Shown piece after piece: positions 39,201 to 46,904 of a stretch of 64,000 bases of DNA (the stretch's first letter is position 1; the number at the start of each line of letters is the position of its first letter). The stretch spans positions 3,534,001 to 3,598,000 of the forward strand of contig NZ_OZ241356.1 in assembly GCF_965200405.1 (NCBI RefSeq), read 5' to 3'. Below the pieces are notes generated by a model that ran no database searches, had not been told where the DNA came from, and saw nothing but the letters and a program-made list of their open reading frames with translations. Origin of the DNA: Glacieibacterium sp965200405 (GTDB lineage Bacteria; Pseudomonadota; Alphaproteobacteria; Sphingomonadales; Sphingomonadaceae). Both the position numbers and the translations under genes were made by a program.

Positions 39201-39415
39201 GCCCCCGGGTAGGTGGTGCGGACGACCAGCGTCGGATAATCGACCTCGGGCAGCGCCGACAGCGGCAGGAACTTGTAGCCGACGATGCCGGCCAGCAGGA
39301 TCGCCACCATCAGCAGCGCCGTCGCCACCGGGCGGTGGATGAACGGCGCCGACGGGTTGACCCCGCCGGTGACCCGCGCCGGATCGGCTGCTGGGGTCTG
39401 CGCGACCTCGGTCAC
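36242..39415 (-). CDS. RND efflux permease, MdtB-like
   Basis: This 1057-residue RND permease resembles MdtB. The N-terminus includes [46 protein letters not shown] (helix 1). [25 protein letters not shown] follows, then [21 protein letters not shown] with the proton-relay Asp pair of helix 4, and [22 protein letters not shown]. The first 24 residues are a proline/alanine cytoplasmic extension. Its start overlaps the adaptor stop and its end overlaps the MdtC-like start, each by four bases, so it is translationally coupled to both. Confidence 0.92.
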   Translation of the reverse strand: [1057 protein letters not shown]

Positions 39416-40776
39416 TGCGCGGCGGGGGCAGCGGCGGGCGCTGCGCCCGCACCGGCACCATCGCGGCGGTGGCGACGCTGTCCGCCCTCCGCACCGGAGC
39501 CGCCAGCATCGGCACCAGCACCGGCACCGCGACCGCGGCCGCGGCCGGCGCCGAACGACGGCTTGTCGCCGGGCAGCACGACCTTGCCGCCATCGGTGAG
39601 GCGGTCGGCACCCTCGGTCACCACGGTCTCGCCGACCTTCAGGCCGGTCAGGACCGCGACCTGGTCGCCGGCGGCGGCACCGGTCTTGACGACGCGCAGC
39701 TCGGCGGTGCGGTCGGGCTTGACGACATAGACGAAGGTGCCCTGCGGGCCGTTGCGGATCGCGGTGGTCGGGACGACGGTGACGTTCTGCAGCGTGTCGT
39801 AGGTCAGCCGGATGTTGACGAACTGGTTGGGAAACAAGGTGCTGTCGGCATTGCTGAAGCGCGCCTTGGCGCTGACCGTGCCGGTGGCGACGTCGACGCG
39901 GTTGTCGAAGGTCGAGAACTGGCCCTGCGCCAGCACCGTGCCGCCGCCGCGGTCGAAGGCGGTGACCGGCAGCTTGCCCTTGCGCGCCCCGGCGGCGACC
40001 CGCGGCAGCTGCGCCTCGGGCAGGGTGAAGACGACGTCGATCGGGTGGACCTGGGTGACCACGACGATGCCGTTGGCGTCGCCGGTAGTGACGTAATTGC
40101 CGACATCGACCTGGCGCAGGCCGACGCGCCCCGACACCGGCGCGGTGATGCGGGTATAGGCGAGGTTCAGTTTGGCGACGCCGACTGCCGCCTGGTCGGT
40201 GGCGATGGTGCCGCCGAGCTGGCCGACCAGCGCCGACTGGGTGTCGACCTGCTGGCGCGCGATCGAATCCTGCTGGAGCAGCGTCTGGTAGCGGTTGAGG
40301 TCCGCCCTCGCCTGCTTCTGCTGCGCGACATCGCGGGCCAGCGCGCCCTGCGCCTGGTCGAGCGCGAGCTTATAGGGTCGCGGATCGACCTCGGCGAGCA
40401 ACTGGCCGGCGCGGACCTCCTGGCCCTCGCTGAATAGCACCTTGTCGAGGGTCCCGGCGATGCGCGTGCGTACCGTCGCGGTCACCGGCGGGGTCACCGT
40501 GCCGAGCGCATCGACCGTCAGCGGCACATCGGCCTGGATGACCTTGAAGATGCCGACCGTCGTCGGCGGCCGGCGACCACCGCCCGGACCGCCGCGACCG
40601 CCGCCGCCACCGCCCGCACCACCGCCGAATCCGCTCGCATCCTCGGCGGGCGGGCGATGCGTCAGCCAATACAGGAAGCCGGCCCCCGCCAGGATCGCGA
40701 TGACCACCATGACCACCGAGCCCCAGCGACGACGCCGGGGTGCCGGAACGGATGATGTCGCAAAATCGTCGGCCAT
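39412..40776 (-). CDS. RND efflux periplasmic adaptor, MdtA-like
   Basis: This 454-residue membrane fusion protein carries an N-terminal helix near residues 18-37 (WGSVVMVVIAILAGAGFLYWL). A Gly/Arg-rich linker of about 25 residues (near 48-72) precedes TTVGIFKVIQADVPLTVDALGTV. The lipoyl halves are GTLDKVLFSEGQEVRAGQLLAEVD and ITAPVSGRVGLRQVDVGNYV, with a helical hairpin between. The C-terminal 50 residues are again low complexity (Gly, Ala, Arg, Asp), extending beyond the usual adaptor end. It is the first gene of the four-gene efflux operon. Its stop overlaps the MdtB-like start by four bases. Confidence 0.92.
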   Translation of the reverse strand: MADDFATSSVPAPRRRRWGSVVMVVIAILAGAGFLYWLTHRPPAEDASGFGGGAGGGGGGRGGPGGGRRPPTTVGIFKVIQADVPLTVDALGTVTPPVTATVRTRIAGTLDKVLFSEGQEVRAGQLLAEVDPRPYKLALDQAQGALARDVAQQKQARADLNRYQTLLQQDSIARQQVDTQSALVGQLGGTIATDQAAVGVAKLNLAYTRITAPVSGRVGLRQVDVGNYVTTGDANGIVVVTQVHPIDVVFTLPEAQLPRVAAGARKGKLPVTAFDRGGGTVLAQGQFSTFDNRVDVATGTVSAKARFSNADSTLFPNQFVNIRLTYDTLQNVTVVPTTAIRNGPQGTFVYVVKPDRTAELRVVKTGAAAGDQVAVLTGLKVGETVVTEGADRLTDGGKVVLPGDKPSFGAGRGRGRGAGAGADAGGSGAEGGQRRHRRDGAGAGAAPAAAPAAQ

Positions 40777-40892
40777 GAGTGCTCCGGGTGCAAGATGGTC
40801 AGTACGACGGCACAGCTACCGATACCCCGAAAGGCGCGGCGGAACAGCCTCTGCCATGGTTAATTCGCCGGCGCGGCGATTGGCCCGCGAGG

Positions 40893-41948
40893 TTAGTGGC
40901 CGGGACTGGTCGCAGCGATTGCGGGAAGCGCGGTGGCGCGGACCCCGGCGACCATGCCGGCGATCGCGTCGATGACCGCCTGCGGCTGTTGCATCGGCAC
41001 GAAGTGATCGCTGCCCGTGACCAGCCGGTGCTTGCCCGCCGTCGACAGCTTGGCGACCGCGTCGTGCAGGCCCCACCAGGTCTCGGTCACCGCGGCCTGC
41101 TCGTCGGCGGGCAGGGTCGGATCGTCCATGCTGTTCGCCGCGGTCAGCACCAGCAGCGGCAGCTTGCCCAGGCTGTGCCGCGCCTGCTCGACCTGCGCGC
41201 TGCTGGTGCCGCCGTAGTTCGCCAGCTCGGACGCGGCGGTGCGCTGGTAGCCCTCCGACAGCTCCAGCTTGCGAACCGCCTCGGACACCGCCGCCGGCAT
41301 GGCCTGGGCGGGCGGGCTGATGCACAGCGCCGCGGCGGTGCCGCCGGGCATCGGGCGGTTGTCGATGACGGCCTCGGCGCAGGCCTGGACGTCGCGGGCA
41401 AAGGCGGCGGCGCTGGCGGCATAGGCTTTCGACACCAGCCCGAGCTCGCGGTCCTGATACTCGACGGCAGGCTCGACCAGGATCATCGCGGCGACCTGCG
41501 ACGGGTGCTCGCTGGCGAACAGCCGGACGTCGAGCGCGCCCGCAGAATGAGCGACGAGGACATAAGGGCCGGGGACCTGCGCCGCCTTGAGCAGGGCCGC
41601 CAGGTCGTCGGCGATCGCGGCGGCGGTGCGCGGCATCGGGCCGGGATCGCTGAAGCCATAGCCGGCGCGGTCGTAGCTGCAGACCCGTGTCGTCCGTGCC
41701 ACGGCGGGCTGGACCTTGCGCCAATAGGAGGTCCAGCTGGTCCAGCCGCCCTCCAGGATGACGGTCGGCCCGCCGCTGCCGGTGCAATAGATGTTCATGC
41801 GTCGACCGCCGGGCAGCGACACCAGACGCTGCGGTCCCGAGAACACGGAGAGGTCCGACGTCGGCGGCGGCTCGACCAGCGGCGCGCGAGGCGGCGACGC
41901 CGTTCCCAACGCCAGCAGCCCGAAAATCACCAGGTCGAAGCTAATCAT
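40893..41948 (-). CDS. alpha/beta hydrolase, probably exported
   Basis: This 351-residue alpha/beta hydrolase has GRRMNIYCTGSGGPTVILEGGWTSW at the domain start with the oxyanion-hole region. CSYDRAGYGFSDPGPMPR follows, then the nucleophile elbow LVAHSAGALDVRLFA, and a C-terminal histidine in LVTGSDHFVPMQQP. The N-terminal 20 residues (MISFDLVIFGLLALGTA) look like a signal sequence. The substrate is unknown. The ATG at 41948 was chosen for the signal; the frame runs open to 42077. It is divergent from the Fur-controlled siderophore receptor. Confidence 0.85.
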   Translation of the reverse strand: MISFDLVIFGLLALGTASPPRAPLVEPPPTSDLSVFSGPQRLVSLPGGRRMNIYCTGSGGPTVILEGGWTSWTSYWRKVQPAVARTTRVCSYDRAGYGFSDPGPMPRTAAAIADDLAALLKAAQVPGPYVLVAHSAGALDVRLFASEHPSQVAAMILVEPAVEYQDRELGLVSKAYAASAAAFARDVQACAEAVIDNRPMPGGTAAALCISPPAQAMPAAVSEAVRKLELSEGYQRTAASELANYGGTSSAQVEQARHSLGKLPLLVLTAANSMDDPTLPADEQAAVTETWWGLHDAVAKLSTAGKHRLVTGSDHFVPMQQPQAVIDAIAGMVAGVRATALPAIAATSPGH

Positions 41949-42023
41949 ACACCTACTCCACTGCCGTAACGATAACTCCGCCGCTGTGTCTCGGAAAGCA
42001 CTTTCGTTCCCGAAATAAATCAT

Positions 42024-42042
42024 GATCGTGATAATCATTCGC
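42024..42042. promoter_or_regulatory. Fur box upstream of the siderophore receptor operon
   Basis: GATCGTGATAATCATTCGC matches the 19-base Fur consensus (GATAATGATAATCATTATC) at 15 of 19 positions. It lies about 60 bases before the receptor start, next to a TTGACA element at 42049-42054, so iron-bound Fur would repress the operon. Confidence 0.8.
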
Positions 42043-42104
42043 AACAGTTTGACACTGCGAACGACTCGCGATAGCAACCCCGTCGAGCATATAGGGGCAT
42101 CAAG

Positions 42105-44585
42105 TTGACCGACACGAACAAGCTATTCGCACTGCCGGCATTCCTCGCGCTCGGATGTGTCGGGTTCATCGCGACCGACACTGCGCAGGCCGCGGACGCC
42201 GCCGCCGATGCCGCCGATGCAGCCCGCGAGACGATCATCGTGACGGGCAGCGCCGCCAGCCACGCCAATGTCCAGGCCGACACGCCGAAGGCCGTGGCCA
42301 AGCTGCTCGATACGCCGCGCTCGGTCGTCGTGCTCGACAAGGAAGTCATCAAGGAAACCGGTTCCGCGACGCTGGTCGAGGCGCTGCGCACCGTTCCCGG
42401 CATCACCTTCGGCGCCGCCGAGGGCGGCAATCCGATCGGCGACCGCCCGTTCATCCGTGGCAACGACAGCCAGGGCTCGACCTATCTCGATGGCGTCCGC
42501 GATATCGGTGCGCAAAGTCGCGAGATCTTCGACGTCGAGCAGGTGCAGATCGTCCGCGGCTCGGATTCGACCCTCGGCGGGCGCGGCTCGGCCGGCGGCT
42601 CGATCAACATCATCTCGAAATTGCCGCGCGACCGCAATTTCGCCGAAGTCGCCGTCAGCTATGGCACCGACGACTACAAGCGCGTCGCCGGCGACGTGAA
42701 CTACAAGATCGCCGAGCATGTCGCCGTCCGCCTGGCGGGTGCATGGCACGACCAGGACGTCGCCGGTCGCGACGAGGTCTTCCAGAAGCGCTGGGGCTTC
42801 GCGCCGTCGATCACCATCGGCCTCGGCACCCCGACCCGCCTGACCGCGGCCTATTATCATCTGAAGTCGAACGAACTGCCCGACAGCGGCATCCCGTTCC
42901 TCTACACCATCGGCAACACGCCCAACCTCGGCACCAGCCTGTCGGAGCCGGCGCTCGGCACCGTCACCACGGCCAACGGCCGCACCGGCAAGGTCGATCG
43001 CTCGACCTTCTACGGTCTCGTCGACCGCGACTTCCGCAAGGCGACGACCGACCAGGCGACGCTGCGGGCCGAACATGATTTCGGCGGCATCACGCTGCGC
43101 AACACCTCGCGCTACAGCCACACCAACCAGTCGTATATCTTCACCCTGCCCGACGACAGCACCGGCAACGTCTATGGCACCGGCCAGGTCTGGACCCGCG
43201 CCAACACCCGCTACGGCTATACCGACAGCCTGATCAACCAGACCGACCTGTACGGGAAGTTCGACACCGGCGGGATTCAGCACAGCTTTGCCGTCGGCGT
43301 CGAGCTGTCGGTGGAGAAGGCGCGGCGCGGCGCCTATGTCACCCGCGGCTTCACCAACGCAGCGGGCAACGAGCTGTTCTCGTCGGGTTCGACGATCAGT
43401 CCGCGGTGCAATCCGGCCACGGTCGCCCGCAGCTATTGCGTCGACCTGTTCAACCCGAACCCGAACGCACCCTGGGTCAACTACGCCAGCGACACGTCCA
43501 ACGTCGCCGCGCCGATCGTCAAGACCCTGGCGATCGCCGAAACCCAGAACGACGCCAACACCCAGGCGGTCTATGCGTTCGACTCGATCACGCTGCTGCC
43601 GAACCTGATCCTCAACCTCGGCGCCCGCTATGACAGCTTCGCCTCCAAGATCACGCCGGGCCAGCCGATCACCGCGACCAGCACCTTCTCGCTGAAGCGC
43701 ACCGACAATCTGTTCAACTACCAGGTCGGCGCGGTGTTCAAGCCGACGGCGACGACCAGCATCTATGCATCCTATGCAACCTCGGCGACGCCGCCGAACA
43801 GCCTGCTCGGCGAAGGCCAGGAGGCCAACGCGCTCGGCACGACCGCCACCGCCGGCGCGCTGGCGATCTTCAACAGCCTCAAGGTCGAGAAGAGCAAGTC
43901 GTCCGAAATCGGCGCCAAGGCCGACCTGTTCGACGGCCAGCTGTCGCTGACTTCGGCGGTGTTCCAGACCAAGACCAACAATGCCCGCGTCACCATCGAC
44001 GCCAACACCGTCGCCTTCATCGGCAAGCGGCGCATCCGCGGCGTCGAGCTCGGCTTCAACGGCAACATCGTCAAGGGCTGGAACGTCTTCGGCGGCTACA
44101 CCTACCTCGATGCCAAGATCGTCGACGGCGGCTTCACCTCGCTGGCAGTCGCCGCCAACGGTCCGGGCGCCCCGGCCACCGCCATCCCGGTGATCTCGGT
44201 CAACACCGGCAAGCAGTTTCCGCAGACCGCCAAGCACAGCTTCACGATCTGGAGCAACTACAGCCTGTTCGACAAGCTCACGATCGGCGGTGGCGCCTTT
44301 TACAGCAGCCGGGTGTTCGGCGGCTATTCCGACAACCGCACCGCGACGCAGAGCACCACGGGCGTCATCACCGTCAACCCGGCGACCAAGGTCATCGAGC
44401 GTGCGGTGCCGTCATACTGGCGTTTCGATGCCCGCGTCGGCTACAAGATCAGCGACGCCATCGACCTGTCGGTCAACGTGCAGAACCTGACCGACAAGGC
44501 CTATTTCAGCCAGGCCTACGCCAGCCACTACGCCACCATTGCCGCGGGCCGCAGCGCCTTCGGCACGGTCACGGTCAAATACTGA
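42105..44585 (+). CDS. TonB-dependent siderophore receptor
   Basis: This 826-residue outer-membrane receptor imports ferric siderophores using TonB energy. A signal peptide (FALPAFLALGCVGFIATDTAQA) precedes the TonB box region AARETIIVTGS. The plug has DTPRSVVVLDKEVIKETG, LRTVPGITFGAAEGGNPIGDRPFIRG and VEQVQIVRGSDSTLGGRGSAGGSINI, as in catecholate receptors such as Fiu. The barrel ends GRSAFGTVTVKY with a terminal aromatic residue. No ATG or GTG lies between the in-frame stop at 42072 and the signal peptide, so the start is TTG at 42105, preceded by AGGGG. A Fur box lies upstream; the Sel1, PiuC and PepSY genes follow closely. Confidence 0.93.
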   Translation: MTDTNKLFALPAFLALGCVGFIATDTAQAADAAADAADAARETIIVTGSAASHANVQADTPKAVAKLLDTPRSVVVLDKEVIKETGSATLVEALRTVPGITFGAAEGGNPIGDRPFIRGNDSQGSTYLDGVRDIGAQSREIFDVEQVQIVRGSDSTLGGRGSAGGSINIISKLPRDRNFAEVAVSYGTDDYKRVAGDVNYKIAEHVAVRLAGAWHDQDVAGRDEVFQKRWGFAPSITIGLGTPTRLTAAYYHLKSNELPDSGIPFLYTIGNTPNLGTSLSEPALGTVTTANGRTGKVDRSTFYGLVDRDFRKATTDQATLRAEHDFGGITLRNTSRYSHTNQSYIFTLPDDSTGNVYGTGQVWTRANTRYGYTDSLINQTDLYGKFDTGGIQHSFAVGVELSVEKARRGAYVTRGFTNAAGNELFSSGSTISPRCNPATVARSYCVDLFNPNPNAPWVNYASDTSNVAAPIVKTLAIAETQNDANTQAVYAFDSITLLPNLILNLGARYDSFASKITPGQPITATSTFSLKRTDNLFNYQVGAVFKPTATTSIYASYATSATPPNSLLGEGQEANALGTTATAGALAIFNSLKVEKSKSSEIGAKADLFDGQLSLTSAVFQTKTNNARVTIDANTVAFIGKRRIRGVELGFNGNIVKGWNVFGGYTYLDAKIVDGGFTSLAVAANGPGAPATAIPVISVNTGKQFPQTAKHSFTIWSNYSLFDKLTIGGGAFYSSRVFGGYSDNRTATQSTTGVITVNPATKVIERAVPSYWRFDARVGYKISDAIDLSVNVQNLTDKAYFSQAYASHYATIAAGRSAFGTVTVKY

Positions 44586-44596
44586 GGGGTTGCCGC

Positions 44597-45313
44597 ATTT
44601 CCGACATCGCCCAGATCAACGCGCTCGACGCCGACGAAATCGTCCGCCGCCTGTCCGGTTCTCCCGGGGAGGCGGCGACGTTCATCGGTGACGCCGCGCG
44701 TGCCGGCTCGGCTGAGGCGCAGGCGATCTATGGCCAGATGCTCCTCGACGGACGCGGCGTCGCCGTCGACGCCGTGGCGGCGTTCGGCTGGTTCGCCGCG
44801 GCTGCCGAACAGGGCCATCTGGCGGCGATCAACATGGTCGGCCGCTGCCACGATCTCGGCTGGGGCACGATGATCGACAAGCCGGCAGCGGCGGCATGGT
44901 TCAAGGTCGCGGCGGAGCGCGGGCTGGACTGGGGCATGTACAATTATGCGACGGCGCTGACGCTCGGCGCCGGCATCGCCGAGGACCGGGTCGCGGCGCT
45001 CGGCTGGTTCGGCAAGGCCGCGGCGCTGGGCAATGCCAAGGCGATGAACTTCCTCGGCAGCTTCCACGAGGATGGCTGGGTCGTCGTCCGCGACCTCGCC
45101 ACCGCCGCCGGGCATTATGCCCGCGCCGCCGCGGGTGGCGACTTCCGCGGCCAGTTCAATCACGCCCGCATGCTGATCGCGGCAGGCGACGTCGATGCCG
45201 CCCTGCCGTGGCTGGAACGCGCGCTGGCGGGTGGCAACGACCGTTTTCGCGGGCAGGTGCGCGACTGGCTGCAGCGGGCGACCGACCCACGCCTGCAGGG
45301 ACTTGCAGCATGA
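44597..45313 (+). CDS. Sel1-repeat (TPR-like) protein of the iron operon, probable ATT start
   Basis: This protein consists of Sel1-like helical repeats: AEAQAIYGQMLLDGRGVAVDAVAAFGWFAAAAEQ, AAINMVGRCHDLGWGTMIDKPAAAAWFKVAAE, and YNYATALTLGAGIAEDRVAALGWFGKAAALGNAKAM. Such proteins lie between TonB siderophore receptors and PiuC-type genes in many proteobacteria. The first in-frame ATG at 44738 would cut the first repeat. The coding frame continues upstream to ATT at 44597, giving ISDIAQINALDADEIVRRL, and GAGGGG lies seven bases before it. No ATG, GTG or TTG exists in this stretch. I therefore place the start at ATT (238 residues). The end overlaps piuC by four bases. Confidence 0.75.
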   Translation: MSDIAQINALDADEIVRRLSGSPGEAATFIGDAARAGSAEAQAIYGQMLLDGRGVAVDAVAAFGWFAAAAEQGHLAAINMVGRCHDLGWGTMIDKPAAAAWFKVAAERGLDWGMYNYATALTLGAGIAEDRVAALGWFGKAAALGNAKAMNFLGSFHEDGWVVVRDLATAAGHYARAAAGGDFRGQFNHARMLIAAGDVDAALPWLERALAGGNDRFRGQVRDWLQRATDPRLQGLAA

Positions 45314-45984
45314 TGCTGGCCATTCCCGACGTGTTGAGCGCCGTCGAAGTCACGCGGGTGCGTGCCATCATCGACGCGGCGGACTGGGTCGACGGCAACG
45401 CCACCTCCGGCGGCCAGTCGGCGCTGGCCAAGCACAACGTCCAGCTACCCGAAGCCTCGGCGGCGGCACGCGAGGCCGGCGACATCGTGCTCGACGCGCT
45501 GGGACGCACGCCACTGTTCGTCGCCGCCGCGCTGCCTCTGCGCGTCTACCCGCCGCTGTTCAACCGCTACGGCATCGGCCACGCCTTCGGAACCCATGTC
45601 GACAATGCCATCCGCATCCGCCGCGGCAGCGACTTCCGCATCCGGACCGACCTGTCGGCGACGCTGTTCCTGGCCGACCCCGACAGTTACGACGGCGGCG
45701 AGCTGGTCGTCGAGGATCGCCCGGGCATCAAGCTGCCCGCCGGCCACATGCTGCTCTATCCGGCGTCGACCCTGCACCGCGTCGAGCCCGTGACGCGCGG
45801 CCAGCGCATCGCGTCGTTCTTCTGGGTCCAAAGCATGATCCGGTCCGGCGACGACCGTGCTACGCTGTTCGAACTGGACACCGCGATCCAGTCGCTCGCC
45901 GCCGAACGCGGCCAGGGCGACCCCGACATCATCCGCCTGACCAACGTCTATCACAATCTGCTGCGCCGCAGCGCCGAACTCTAG
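45310..45984 (+). CDS. piuC: Fe(II)/2-oxoglutarate-dependent dioxygenase, PiuC/PKHD type
   Basis: PiuC-type proteins are prolyl-hydroxylase-like dioxygenases found next to siderophore receptors; the substrate is unknown. The 224-residue protein has FGTHVDNAIR with the HxD iron pair, TLFLADPDSYDGGELVVED, and YPASTLHRVEPVTRGQRIASFFWVQSM. The last segment supplies the second histidine and the 2-oxoglutarate-binding arginine. It is close to the E. coli YbiX/PiuC length. The ATG at 45310 overlaps the Sel1 gene stop and a second ATG follows at 45313. The start of the PepSY gene lies eight bases after its stop. Confidence 0.93.
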   Translation: MMLAIPDVLSAVEVTRVRAIIDAADWVDGNATSGGQSALAKHNVQLPEASAAAREAGDIVLDALGRTPLFVAAALPLRVYPPLFNRYGIGHAFGTHVDNAIRIRRGSDFRIRTDLSATLFLADPDSYDGGELVVEDRPGIKLPAGHMLLYPASTLHRVEPVTRGQRIASFFWVQSMIRSGDDRATLFELDTAIQSLAAERGQGDPDIIRLTNVYHNLLRRSAEL

Positions 45985-45992
45985 GGACATTC

Positions 45993-46754
45993 ATGGCTTT
46001 CGCTCTTCCACGCCTCAACCAGTCCGGGTTGCTGTTCGTGCCCAAGGCCTGGCAGCGCGCCAAGGTCATCAACTGGCTCAAGAAGATCCACGCCTGGACC
46101 GGCTTCTGGGGGGCGCTGCTGTTCCTGATGATGGGCACCAGCGGCTTCCTGCTCAACCACCGCACCGAGAAGTTGAAGATCGTCAGCGGCGAGCCGATCG
46201 AGATCAGCGCCGTCGACATTGCCGTGAAGCCCGGCGAGATCGCCGATGCCGACGCGCTGGGCGTCTGGGCCAAGGCAGCGCTCGACCTGCGCGCCGAGGG
46301 CAAGGCACCCCGGGGTCGGCCCGGCGGCGAAGGCCCCGGTGGACGTGGTGGTCGCGGTCGTGAGGGCGGCGGTGCAGGTGGCGGTGAAGGCGGTGGTGCA
46401 GGCGGGGAGCGTCACAGCTTCAACGGCCAGGCCGTCGCCGAGCCCGAGAAGTGGGTGCGCGAATTCACCATGCCCGATGGCAAGGTTACGGTCAGCTACG
46501 TCCCGGGCGCGCCCTTCGTCTCGGCAAAGCGCGACAGCAACGGCTTTTTCGGTACCATCAAGAACTTCCACAAGGGCGTCGGTTTGGGCGTCGCCTGGGT
46601 GCTGTTCCTCGACACCATCGCCGGCGCGCTGATCACCATGAGCATCACCGGCTTCCTGCTGTGGTCGCGGCTGCATGGCGGGCGCCTACTGGCCGGCGGC
46701 ATCGTCGTCGCCAGCTTCGTCGTCGCCTCCAGCGCGATCTGGCCGTTCATCTGA
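45993..46754 (+). CDS. PepSY domain membrane protein with Gly/Arg-rich insertion
   Basis: This 253-residue protein belongs to the small PepSY-associated membrane family, related to siderophore reductases of the inner membrane. The N-terminal helix lies in WLKKIHAWTGFWGALLFLMMGTSGFLLNH near residues 28-56. The C-terminal part has FHKGVGLGVAWVLFLDTIAGALITMSITGFLLW and a last helix near 228-250. Between the PepSY halves lies an insertion of about 35 residues made of Gly, Arg and Glu. Conserved histidines in IHAW, NHRT and FHKG may bind heme or metal. AGGGA precedes the ATG. It ends the Fur-controlled operon. Confidence 0.87.
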   Translation: MAFALPRLNQSGLLFVPKAWQRAKVINWLKKIHAWTGFWGALLFLMMGTSGFLLNHRTEKLKIVSGEPIEISAVDIAVKPGEIADADALGVWAKAALDLRAEGKAPRGRPGGEGPGGRGGRGREGGGAGGGEGGGAGGERHSFNGQAVAEPEKWVREFTMPDGKVTVSYVPGAPFVSAKRDSNGFFGTIKNFHKGVGLGVAWVLFLDTIAGALITMSITGFLLWSRLHGGRLLAGGIVVASFVVASSAIWPFI

Positions 46755-46904
46755 GGTCCATTAATTCCGCTCGCGATATGGCAGTGGTACTGCCGCAACA
46801 TGTCGCGAAGAATTTATAAACGTTGGCGTAACGGCTTTTGCACAACTCCGTCCGGCGGCTCAATGGGGCCTTGGGGGCGGTGTTTGCAATGAGGCCGTTT
46901 CCTG

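Noticed and set aside
36407..39730. A 1107-residue open frame on the plus strand opposite the RND permease genes
   Set aside because: It is an antisense shadow of GC-rich coding sequence: its translation is Arg/Asp/His-rich without domains, while the minus strand encodes a full RND permease.
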